From Nymphaea colorata (taxonomy: Eukaryota > Streptophyta > Magnoliopsida > Nymphaeales > Nymphaeaceae): 64,000 nt of DNA. The DNA is taken from contig NC_045138.2 of NCBI RefSeq assembly GCF_008831285.2, forward strand, positions 27,437,934 through 27,501,933, written 5' to 3'. Position numbers and translations under genes: made by a program. This document shows positions 48,201 through 64,000 of the stretch, in pieces; the stretch's first letter is position 1, and each line of letters opens with the position of its first letter. The notes below the pieces were generated by a model. The model worked only from the letters and a program-made list of their open reading frames with translations. It was not told the DNA's origin and did no database searches.

Positions 48201-49539
48201 TTTATTACCTTCATTTTCATTTTCTCTTTTTTCATGATTTTTTAAAGTTGGGAATGCAATTATTGTTGATGTTTCTTTGCTTCTGAAAATATATCTGAGT
48301 CCTGTGATTGATCTTAGGATCTAGTTATCTGGGTTTGTCTAAGACAGTGTCATACCTGTTTTGGTTTTCTAAATCTTAGCCCATAGAATTAAGTGTCAAC
48401 CTAGAACACCAGGATGGCCCTTTTCAATTGAAATAGCCTCAGTTTTTATCATATTCATTTAAATGTTTCAAGCCGAGTGCCCTTTTCCTAAAAGTTCTCT
48501 GATATAGCATACCGACTCATGTTATAGCAAGGAGTCTTTCGCAGTCAAGATTTTTTCTCTATTTTGATACCTAAAAATGGCAACCTGTCCATGAGGTTCA
48601 GCACCCTATTGTTGTTTAAAAAGTCTAGCTGAGATTTCTGATCACATGTGGATCCAAATCCATGGAAGCCCTTGCGAATGCATAAAATGAAGCCAGTCAA
48701 AGGAGGGTACCTATTAGGTCATTACTTTGTTCATCTTTGACTGTTGAATATTTTGCGGTATGATTTGCTATATCATCTGTCCTGGTCAATTATCCTTCAT
48801 TGTGTTCCCAACATATGCAGTATATAAACTGATGATATTGAAAATGCACTTCATGTATACCTTATGGTTTCTGCTATAGTTAACTGATCTGTATTGTTAA
48901 TGCTCACAAAGAACGGGATTCCAGTATATTGCCCCGGCTTGACTGATGGTTCTCTTGGAGACATGCTATATTTTCATTCATACAGAAACCCTGGTTTGGT
49001 CGTTGACATAGTGCAAGGTATTCCCCATCTTCTTTTTTCTTGAGGAAGATGACTTATGTCCAAAGATTCTTATTTTTCTTCTTTGTTCTTGGTGAAGATG
49101 TCTTATGCTGAAGATTCTCTTTTTTCTTTGTTTCCTTGTGACAGATATAAGAGGCATGAATGGAGAGGCAGTCCATGCCGGCAACAGGAAAGCAGGAATG
49201 GTGATTCTTGGAGCTGGGTTGCCCAAACATCATATTTGCAATGCAATGATGATGCGGAATGGTGCAGATTTTACTGTTTATATCAACACAGGTCAGGAAT
49301 TTGATGGTAGTGATTCTGGTGCTAGTCCAGATGAAGCTGTTTCATGGGGCAAAATCCGTAGTTCTGCAAAATCTGTAAAGGTAATTGTCTGCTGTAATTT
49401 TGACTTCATTTCCTGCCATCCTCACATTTTCAATTGAATAAAAGATGGAGTTGATCTGGAGCAGGTGCATTGTGATGCAACCATTGCCTTTCCATTGTTG
49501 GTAGCTGAGACTTTTGCGAAGAGAGTGAAGAAAGCCTGA
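44963..49539 (+). CDS. DHS: Deoxyhypusine synthase
   Basis: Seven coding exons: 44963-45169, 45318-45485, 45897-46115, 47843-47929, 48912-49017, 49145-49380 and 49465-49539. They give 365 residues, the normal family length. The enzyme transfers the aminobutyl group of spermidine to one lysine of eIF5A in an NAD-dependent reaction, the first step of hypusine formation. Visible motifs are the [10 protein letters not shown] stretch, [76 protein letters not shown] and the catalytic SWGKI, whose lysine is residue 332. The ATG is the first in frame and matches the usual short N-terminus. The intron 1 donor is weak and abuts a CT microsatellite. Intron 3 (1727 bases) holds a probable mini retrotransposon and a dispersed repeat. 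All phases agree. Confidence 0.96.
45173..45215. repeat. (CT)n microsatellite at the first donor site of DHS
   Basis: About 20 CT units start within a few bases of the exon 1 boundary. The donor reads ATG^GTCTCC, so positions +3 to +6 match the U1 consensus poorly. Confidence 0.9.
46118..46602 (+). mobile_element. Probable TRIM (miniature LTR retrotransposon) in DHS intron 3
   Basis: Two diverged direct repeats of about 200 bases (46118-46316 and 46388-46602) share CCCACTTTGA, TAGT(C/T)nTGTATCTAAGATT, AATCTTA, GAGATTGnTAAGTG-like DNA, GCTGCTAGGG and CCAGGTTGGGATC-like words. Directly after the first repeat, TGGTATCAAAGT (46319-46330) matches the usual initiator-Met tRNA primer-binding site TGGTATCAGAGC at 10 of 12 positions. 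Directly before the second repeat, AAAGGGG (46381-46387) could be a polypurine tract. A TATA-like CTTATAAAAG lies inside the second repeat. Only about 70 bases separate the repeats, so nothing is encoded. The left repeat begins almost at the splice donor and may be truncated. Confidence 0.6.
47125..47410 (+). repeat. Dispersed repeat in DHS intron 3 (partner at 18336-18650)
   Basis: It aligns in the same order with RPSA intron 1: TAAGTCATAGATAATGAAGA, ACTTATATATTTTGATA, ACATTTAAGTATTGGG and TGCATGTTGTAACATATA, followed by T-rich DNA with a TATTAAAAATTnAAATTTG-like end. The orientation relative to transcription is the same in both genes. Confidence 0.6.
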
Positions 49540-51550
49540 GTCCTTATTGAAGATTGCTGTCGCAAGAGATCGGCATGTGGAAGAGTTGGCCTATTGTTTA
49601 CAAGCAGCTGATGAACCTTGTGTTTTGGAACAAGGTTCTTGACTTCTTGTTCACATTCTTGCAAACCTACCTTCCTGTAGTTTCATGCAGAAAAACACTT
49701 TTGTAGTCAGCTTATTTGTAGCGAATGACAGGTTTCAGTCTCGTGTGCATGCACTTTTTATATTCTCAATTCCGACGAATAATCTAATATTGTCTTTTCC
49801 TGATTTGCCATTTGCTGCTTGGAGTGACGCTCTAACTCACCTCCAACCTAAATTAGGACTGATTGAAGCCATTTTCTTTTGTGTGTGTGTGTGTGTGTGT
49901 GACAGAGAGAGAATGAGAGAGAGAGAGAGGGGGGGAGGGAAGGAGGGAGACCTACCAATATCTTATGGCCAGATTCCAGCTTACTTTGTATCTGAGCTTG
50001 GATGACCTAAATTAATGAGTTGAAAAATGGAAAATTTAAATGCATAAGTCAAAATTTACAGGACTTAAATTGATTCGGAACTAAGGCGGATCATGCATGG
50101 GATTTTGACATGCTTTAAGATACGTAGACTTGAGTTATCAATGTTCATTGGTAAAGTCTGATAGACAGAAAAACTGGAGCAAGGGGACAGTGAAACAGAG
50201 AGAGTGAGAGTCTGAGAGAGCGATGGAGATTCTGGATCCAAAATGAGATTTCCCAGTGAGAGTGACAAAGAAAGAAATGGTGTCTACTAAATAGCATCTA
50301 CAATGCTCTTAACTTTTGAAAAATGTGATCCCTTTATGCGAAATCTCAATGGTACCCACCAAAATCGTAGTCACCAGTTATAAATTATTTTTATTTACAT
50401 TAATCTTCTTCTACGTTTTATATATGGAAGTAACATACATATGAGGAACTTTCAACTATTTCTTCCTGTGCAAATAATAATGGTTCTAGATAGAATACTA
50501 CTTCAGGTTTATAGAAACATATTTGAATTCATAAGAGGAGAAAAATGGACAATAAACAAAAGAAGAAAGGGCGAGATAAGCTCACTTGAGCAAATGCGCG
50601 ATTTAACTTATAGTTTTCACTAAACTCACAAAAAGAAAAACACACTGGCTCAAAAAGTTTTTTCATGTTTTAAATCCATATCAAAAAGTGGAAATCTGGA
50701 ATTTTGAAGCATATCAAAATATTTATTAATTTGATTATCTTAAAAATATCTTGTTATCTTATCATTTAGTTGAGGTTGAGATAAAAACAAAGAGAAAAAT
50801 ATGATATCATATTTTTGTTCACAAGTTTTTCTCATTATTTTTCTTTCAACTATCAATACAGATGAATCAAAACCAGAGATTGCTTCTTGTGCATCTAGCA
50901 TCTAAATGCCTAACACCTATTGTAACAAATTATATTATTTATGTAATTCAAAATAAATCTTTGTTATATGTATATATATTAAAAAGGAAATTAAATAATA
51001 GCTTCCATCTAATGCTAAATAGTGAACTTTTATGAAAAGAAATATATAATTATAAGTTGTACATCTTTTAGATAAATGTTGGGTTATGCAATTCTATGCC
51101 ATACGGATTATATGACATTCAAATAACACGGTTGGATATATAAATGGAACAGATGTATTTGATTATCGATTCCATTATAAGTGTATTTAGTCGGATTTTC
51201 ACAAAAAATAGATTTCAATTAATAACTAAATTCAAGATCAGTAGACAAATTCATGAACAAATTCAAAATTGCCTCAAATATTCGACTGAGATTCATCAAG
51301 GGTCGATTGATAGTTATATATGACCTCAATGTAAAAGAAAAGATTTGGATCTGATTCAATATCCGAATTTGATTGCGTCAAGAAATTTGATTAAATAAAC
51401 CCAATGAAGTCAAATTCCGTTAGGATAAGCCCCATTCGGAGTTGATTAGCCGCTTCAAGCTTTAATTTCCGAAATCACCCCTTCAATAATGGCACACCGG
51501 CTTAAACAAAAGAGGGTATATTTGTCATTATCCGACTGTATGTGGATGAA
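49540..51550. other. DHS 3' flank and intergenic DNA
   Basis: The first few hundred bases are presumably the DHS 3' untranslated region. A (TG)n-(GA)n microsatellite lies at 49880. The DNA from about 50280 to 51450 is strongly AT-rich, with TCCGAATTTGATT-like words recalling those at 4080-4460. I see no gene. Confidence 0.6.
49880..49930. repeat. (TG)n-(GA)n compound microsatellite
   Basis: About 11 TG units followed by GA and G-rich units in intergenic DNA. Confidence 0.9.
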
Positions 51551-51570
51551 AAGGGGCAATCTAATCCTCC

Positions 51571-51578
51571 TATAAATG
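51571..51578 (+). promoter_or_regulatory. Probable TATA box of the UAP56-type helicase gene
   Basis: TATAAATG lies about 300 bases upstream of the start codon and before a leader containing a telo-box-like TAGGGTTT at 51660-51667. The position fits a transcription start near 51600. Confidence 0.5.
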
Positions 51579-51755
51579 CCATGGGCAGGAAGGGAAGTTT
51601 CGAGCGTCGAGGTTTGCTTCTGCGAGTGTTTCTACAGGTGGTAGTGCAAGGGCTAAGGCTAGGGTTTGGGTTGTTATCCTTTTCCTTCTTCGTACCATCA
51701 ACTCAGCTTTCTACTTCGAAAGCTCGGATCTAGGGCGTCATTGAATCTATTGAAG

Positions 51756-51862
51756 GTATGATCTCTCTCGTCTCGAGATCTTAGATTGGGGACACATCGC
51801 TCTCTTTTCCTGCTTTTAGTGTAGTTTTATGGGAGTCTGTGGTTCTTACTTCTTACTTTCAG
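51756..51862 (+). other. Probable 5' leader intron of the UAP56-type helicase gene
   Basis: TTGAAG^GTATGATC (donor) and a T-rich CTTACTTTCAG^TTCG (acceptor) bound 107 bases that end 13 bases before the start codon. The T/C-rich content and the spacing favour a real leader intron. Confidence 0.6.
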
Positions 51863-51875
51863 TTCGTTGTGAAGG

Positions 51876-58958
<7,083 letters not shown>

Positions 58959-60309
58959 TAAAGGTGGAGCTTCTGGTTATGACCAGCATATCCATGAAGC
59001 AGCCGAAGTTTGTTTCCATGGAACTAAAAGCCTTTCTTCAGTGTATTTATATGTGATCCAGCAATCTGGAGCTTGAACTTCCTGATATTCTTTTAGATAG
59101 TCTCTGCTTCACAGGATTTTCTAGTTTATGCAGAATTATACGTGCACACTGTGCTATGGAACTAAAAGTTTTTGCAATCAGCGCCTTCCTATTTGCGTGT
59201 AATGAGTGTCGATTCTGTAGGTTTTTGGCAGGCTAACTGGTTGGAAATGGTATAGCAACTAACCTGAGAACGGCCAAATGCTTTGGAACGAAGACGGCTT
59301 ATAACTGGTGGAATGTAATTAGAAGTTGGAAGTTGATCGGTTGTGAATGCCGAGCTTTCTTGATAGGTTCAGGTGAAGGCTGGTAACTTTGTATTATGTT
59401 GCTTTTGTTTTTTACGGTAGGGACAACTCATGCGACGGGAAAGCGGGGATCCACGTTAGAGAGTGAAACAAGTGAGGAAGTGGTCTTCAGTGTGATGTAA
59501 CTTATTTATTAAAGCTCGTTTTTATGATATCCTGGAGTTGGATTCTCCATCAGATTGTATTCATCCTCCTGAAACCTCCACTATTTTAAGTCTCAGTCCG
59601 ATTGTCGAGTTCAGGTTTCTATGTTGTTTAAGGATCAGCAAGTCCCAGGTGATGAGGAACCTATTCTCTTCATACGGGCTTAGTTTGGAGGATTGTCACA
59701 AATATCATTAACGATTTTTGGACGGTGATAATTTTTTTGCGTATTTTTTGCGAAGGCGAAACCGTGAAAATGAAAAACTTAGCATTTGTTGTAAAAAAAA
59801 AAGCTTAAAAATTAGAAAACGTAAAATATAATAAAAACAAACAATAAAGGATAAATAACAAATGATAAAAATCTTGTTTTAGTAAGAGTAGACACGAAGA
59901 TAAATAGTTAAATTAAGTCGAAAAATTTAAAGCAGAAAAAATATAAACTAAAAAAAACGTGATAAAAACTCCAAAAAAAAAAATTTTGGATTTGCTTTTT
60001 TTCACAAAAAGGAGAGAAAACTGATTATGAGATTATAACGATGCAAAGCGTCTTCTTTCTTTTTAGTTTTCGTCACGAATTAACAGCAGTGGCTGGTCGT
60101 GTTTTAGGGCTGATCGATTGCCTCTTCGTTTTTTCTTACCGTTTTGATCGTTTTTCTCCTACTGTTTTTACCTGAGGACAAGTAAACCGTAAGGCTGTGT
60201 ATGCCACCTTGGACTTCCTTTTTCGACTTTCTTCACTTGATTTCAAAGTTAAAAAGCTATACTTCCTTATTTGCAATCAATTGTTTGCTCTTGTGAAATC
60301 TTAGACTTT

Positions 60310-60662
60310 CTCACCACGTCAGGAGTAAAACTTCTTGTGGCAATTAAAAAGTGTCCTCATAGTTTGTCCCCAAGTAGAAGGCGAGGACTTCTTCATAAAC
60401 CAGTGCTGCTGTAGGTTCCACAGCAACATCTGACGCCTCACACATCTGCACTTTCAAGAAGATTTAACCTTTTCATTGCTTTAAGCATGATTACTATAGT
60501 TGCAATTTTATCGGATGCCTCTGAAGAGACAGCCATGATTAGTAGCTTAGCGCGGCCCTTGAGAAGAATGTTTGCATTGGCACCGTGCTGCCATGGAGGC
60601 TTAAGTGCAAGTCTGGTTCCCTTTGGCGTTCCCAAGTCACGGGCAGTTTCTTGCGAATACAT
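60310..60662 (-). pseudogene. Possible decayed coding fragment with one frameshift
   Basis: On the minus strand a frame reads TPKGTRLALKPPWQHGANAN, then ILLKGRAKLLIMAVSSEASD, and ends at a TGA near 60437. Shifting frame at a GTGTG run there lets it continue as CEASDVAVEPTAALVYEEVL to a later stop. The composition is protein-like. The GANAN...GRAKLLIMA part faintly recalls the RNA-binding part of L7Ae/SNU13 proteins, but the resemblance is weak and unproven. Confidence 0.2.
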
Positions 60663-60944
60663 TCTTGACCTATCATTTCCCCTCCTTTGGAAACACTTGC
60701 CAACATCCTTCGGAAATGAAATCAGAACATACTTATATACAAAAAGAACTTTTTATTCATAAGAAGAAAGCAATTGTCAAAAGCTAAAAGATTAAACTTT
60801 GGTGGGATTTGTACACGTTGAAGATGCTTGCTTATGCTATCAGAAGTCTACCACTTTATGCTGAAAAACACCTACCCTCAATAATATGAACTCTGACATT
60901 TGCTTAAAACTTCGATTTCTCAAATAGAATCTCCTAACGAAGGT

Positions 60945-61031
60945 GAAACGAACTCTTGTCGACGGTGAGATGCCCATCGACCAAGAACTACTTGGCTATA
61001 TCCCTGTCCATGCTAATTCCATCTTTTTGTC
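60945..61031 (+). other. Short coding-like stretch ending at a good splice donor
   Basis: The plus strand reads VKRTLVDGEMPIDQELLGYI and continues PVHANSIFLSVEHQ up to CAG^GTGAGT, an excellent donor. I do not recognise the peptide and see no partner exon. It could be a remnant or an unrecognised exon. Confidence 0.2.
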
Positions 61032-61280
61032 TGTGGAGCACCAGGTGAGTCCGAATCCCTGTGGCCGGAATATAGGATCAATGACCAAATTAAGTTTAGG
61101 CTTAGATTATGTCTAGTTTTTGCCACCCAGTTTATCTCGCGGCTCACGGGGACCCGCAAACCAGGCGTCTGCTCATTTTACGAACCCGAAGGCGGCCGGA
61201 GATGTACGGTGAAGATTGAATACAATCCGTGATCAGTCATACAACCTTATCTGTACTACTCAGTACATGGAAGAATTCAC

Positions 61281-61318
<38 letters not shown>
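61281..61318. repeat. (GA)n microsatellite
   Basis: About 19 GA units directly upstream of the short upstream ORF at 61320, probably in or near the leader of the gene at 62351. Confidence 0.95.
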
Positions 61319-61319
<1 letters not shown>

Positions 61320-61322
<3 letters not shown>

Positions 61323-61385
61323 AAGATGTTAACTCATTTGTGGCGAGGAAGTAAGGGGATCGAGCTCTTCTGCCGGCACCAGTAA
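61320..61385 (+). promoter_or_regulatory. Candidate upstream ORF in the leader of the 157-residue protein gene
   Basis: An ATG-to-TAA frame of 21 codons (MKMLTHLWRGSKGIELFCRH, then Q) ends two bases before AAAG^GTAATC, a plausible donor at 61387. A plausible acceptor, TCTGTTCTCAG^ATCATC, lies at about 62311, just upstream of the main start codon. If these are joined, this frame sits in the 5' leader. Its use is unproven. Confidence 0.35.
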
Positions 61386-62350
61386 AGGTAATCCCTCAAA
61401 GGCAGACGTAGTTTATGATTTAGTGACTATTGAGCGTTCAGTGTCAAGCTGTTGTCTTTTTTTAGATTTCATTGCTTGTCTATTTCTCAATTCTCGAAAC
61501 CCTCTTCGATCCAGACATTTCTGAGTTGGAAGCATACAATCTGACATTTGGGCATCTCTCGAAATTCGAAACATTGCTCTTTGTTTTGGGGAGTGTTGAG
61601 ACAGAGCTGAGGAGTTCAATCCTTGGGTTTGGGTGAATCTTTATGCGTGTACCTCTTCAAAACTCACAATCCTCTTTGATTGGCAGAATCATTTGTTCAT
61701 CGATGCATTCCCACAAATTGCTTTTGTTTATGGAATTGTTGTGTGAACATCTCTTTAATGCAATTTGTGCCTAGAATCAGCCTCACTTATATTCTGAATG
61801 TCACAAGGAGGTTGGTCATCCCTCTGCATTTCAGAGAGTCATTGTTTTTGTTTGATTCACAACATTCTCTTCCTTTGATGGAACCTAGTTGCCGTTCTCC
61901 AGTTTTACTGCTTCAAGTTACGCATCTGCCGAGAAGGGTTCAGAAGTTACATAAGAACGGTGGGTATCTAAGAAACTGAATAAGAGGATTGAGGGGAAAT
62001 TAGTGAAGCCCAGTTACGTTTCTTCTATAATTTTTAGGCTTTTGGGTTTTCTTTAAAGTTGTTTTACATTGAACCCTTTATATAGAATTAGATTTTTCTA
62101 GTTATTGCAGAAGCTGGCAACAGATCGTTTGATTATGTATTATTCTCATTATTTTGTTGCCTATCCGGTAAATTTCTTCAATGAACAGTAGATTCTTCCA
62201 AATCAGTGTTATTCTTTAGACAGCATATACAGTTATCATTTTATTCTCCCTTGACGCTCATGCCCTTTTGCTCTAGTTTGTTGTTGTTTTGACAGTTTGC
62301 TCTGTTCTCAGATCATCAACACCAAAGACATCCATTCCTCTGGCGTAGCC

Positions 62351-62824
62351 ATGGAAGAAACTACATTAGAGGAAAGGAGCCGCGTTCTAGCTCACATCCT
62401 CACAGTACCCACAACTCAGCCTTCCCTCTACGACCAGTTTTTCATCTCAAGACAGATGCCTTGTTATCTGAAATGGGACTATCCACCCGTTTTTTGTAAA
62501 AGAAATAACAATGGATGGCTTCCTCTTCATTTTCAGTATGGGTTGCTTCTATTCTTTAGAAGATGTGTCAAGCTTGGGCTGCCCGAGACTTCATGGAGGT
62601 GCAAGTGCCCCTTCCAACAGCCACCCCCACTGACCATAGCTAAGGGTGTAGAACCTGCTTCTTTGCAATTGAACACCGAGAAGAAAAGAGAGCTGGCCAG
62701 GAAAATTCTCAACAGGAAGCGGTGGATTTCGAGGGTCCATCCGCTCATCCCTTTCCTTGTTCCCAATGTTGCTCTGTTTATGCTGTTCTTCCATAATCCA
62801 TTGCCTGAGGAGTACAGATCATAA
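62351..62824 (+). CDS. Uncharacterised plant protein, 157 residues
   Basis: One coding exon. The start codon is in a good context (AGCCATGGAA), and an in-frame extension upstream has no ATG. I do not recognise the family. Visible traits: a polar N-terminus (MEETTLEERSRVLAHILTVP), an aromatic and proline-rich middle (CYLKWDYPPVFCKR, WLPLHFQYGLLLFFRRC), a cysteine/proline cluster (SWRCKCPFQQPPPLT), a basic stretch (KKRELARKILNRKRWISR) and a hydrophobic segment near the C-terminus (LIPFLVPNVALFMLFF) that could enter a membrane. The composition is balanced and the frame is free of low-complexity runs, which argues for a real gene. A leader exon near 61270-61387 with an upstream ORF is likely. It could be a lineage-wide plant protein of unknown role. 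Function cannot be inferred. Confidence 0.65.
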   Translation: MEETTLEERSRVLAHILTVPTTQPSLYDQFFISRQMPCYLKWDYPPVFCKRNNNGWLPLHFQYGLLLFFRRCVKLGLPETSWRCKCPFQQPPPLTIAKGVEPASLQLNTEKKRELARKILNRKRWISRVHPLIPFLVPNVALFMLFFHNPLPEEYRS

Positions 62825-63973
62825 TGCACCAGATTTTCACATGAAAACCTATAATCTGAACTTTGATTCTTAAATGTAAATCATAACTGACGTTTTCAGG
62901 TCCCTTTTTTTTTTTCTGAACCTACCAATGTCAAGGTGACGAGCATGTTTGCAGTGAAAAAAAAAGAAAAAGAAAAAGAAAAGTGTATGGAAGAGTGAGA
63001 GAGGAAAGGAAGAGGGAAAAAACCAGGTTCCATATAAACCTGGTTAAACTTATGCACGTTACTCCATTTTATCGACAATTTCAATTCAAACAACTTGAAT
63101 AAGTCTCTCTTTTGTTCTTTGTCAAATGTTCATTGTTTAGCATTCAAGGAAGGTAAGAAAGAGAGGTTCCTTAGTTGTCTTAACATCGCCGTGTTAGAAT
63201 CTCTCTGTCGCTCTCTCTTCAATCAGTCTTGCTTCTTAATGCCTGATGACACTCAAACACTATAGATGCTGTTTTTACAAATCTAGTATCATTGATGGAA
63301 GCAAAATGTTCAAATTTATAAGAATTTAAAAAAATCATGTAAATCAGTTGTATAAATTAGATTTATAAAGTTTTTAAAATTCATGGTGTTAGCTTTTTTG
63401 ACTTACGAAGTTCAATTTATATGATTATATCCATATTAGTCCTCTGCAAGAACATAAAAACATATACCTTGAGTAGTGTATCTATTTCTTCACTTAAAAG
63501 TACATTTAACAACCAGAAAAATAGACATAATATCAGAGTTGTTAAGATTGTGATCTTAAACACCGTGAGCTTGTATCTATCTCCCATGACATTGAATGTG
63601 TTTTAAACGAAAAAGGGAGAAGTTTGTCTGTCTGGCTGTGTATATACATATATAGTTAAGCATCTGGCTGGAGGATCAAAAGCTAGAACAGTGCCTACTT
63701 TGCTCTTTCCAACTGGCCAGGTTTTAGTGGAACTTTTCCTATCAAACAGAGTGTGCGTTTTCGATTGCATTTTCAGGATATATGGAGAGAGAGGGACCGA
63801 TCATATGATTTTGGCACCCAGAAAAGAAAAATTTCAATTCTGTCCGGAAAATGGGGTGCCAAAAGTCACCGACTTTTTCACCGCTGAACTGATGATCTTT
63901 TCACCCTCGCAAACGTGGACCTCTCTCCCTCCCTCTTGGCTGCAAACATCTCCCTCTCTCTCTTTACCTCATT
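62825..63973. other. 3' flank and intergenic DNA, possibly promoter of the next gene
   Basis: It is AT-rich with no supported gene. The last 250 bases become CT-rich (CTCTCTCCCTCCCTC, CTCCCTCTCTCTCTTTACC), as in plant leaders. Confidence 0.5.
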
Positions 63974-64000
63974 ATGTCGAAGTTCTCTCTGGCTGATCCA
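63974..64000 (+). CDS. Possible start of a gene running off the right edge
   Basis: After a CT-rich leader-like stretch, an ATG opens MSKFSLADP and the frame is still open at the edge. Nine codons are too few for recognition. Confidence 0.3.

Larger units (their letters stand above)
58959..61260. other. UAP56 3' flank and intergenic DNA
   Basis: The first part is presumably the UAP56 3' untranslated region. There is an A/T-rich stretch at 59760-60000. Two stretches look faintly coding (60310-60662 on the minus strand, 60945-61031 on the plus strand) and are listed separately. No intact gene is recognised. Confidence 0.55.

Overview
The window is nuclear DNA of a flowering plant. Every recognisable gene is a plant gene with GT-AG introns. 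The intergenic DNA is AT-rich and dense in microsatellites (AT, GA, CT) and short inverted-repeat elements. Telo-box motifs sit in front of translation-related genes. I cannot name the species; nothing suggests an organellar or bacterial sequence. All gene models below were built by joining exons by eye so that phase is kept throughout, and each gives a complete protein of the length usual for its family.

Layout: 1-5.7 kb is repeat-rich intergenic DNA. 5756-6400 (-) encodes a classical arabinogalactan protein. 10348-15150 (+) is a RABD2/Rab1 GTPase with 8 coding exons. 17493-20821 (+) is 40S ribosomal protein SA with 5 exons. 22575-24822 (-) is 60S ribosomal protein L28 with 3 exons. 27225-38539 (-) is a 15-exon gene for a zinc-finger-like domain joined to a glutamate-dehydrogenase-type protein. 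41858-44532 (-) is an F-box/LRR-like protein. Head-to-head with it, 44963-49539 (+) is deoxyhypusine synthase with 7 exons. 51876-58958 (+) is the UAP56/SUB2-type DECD-box RNA helicase with 11 exons. 62351-62824 (+) is an uncharacterised 157-residue protein. A possible gene start lies at the right edge (63974).

The genes do not form a pathway. Several are housekeeping genes of protein synthesis and mRNA handling (RPSA, RPL28, deoxyhypusine synthase acting on eIF5A, UAP56 in mRNA export). The RPSA, RPL28 and UAP56 upstream regions carry telo-box sequences, which fits co-regulation with the translation machinery.

The most notable observation is the glutamate-dehydrogenase-like protein. The three lysines that form the substrate and catalytic pocket in bacterial glutamate dehydrogenase align with Arg, Arg and Gly, while the fold, a dinucleotide-binding glycine motif and the catalytic Asp position look intact. 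It also carries an N-terminal CxxC...H-x5-H segment. It is probably not an ordinary glutamate dehydrogenase. Other points of interest are a probable TRIM-type mini retrotransposon in deoxyhypusine synthase intron 3, a weak splice donor abutting a CT microsatellite in the same gene, a family of GC-armed inverted-repeat elements, a repeat shared by introns of RPSA and deoxyhypusine synthase, and an upstream ORF in the presumed leader of the 157-residue protein gene.
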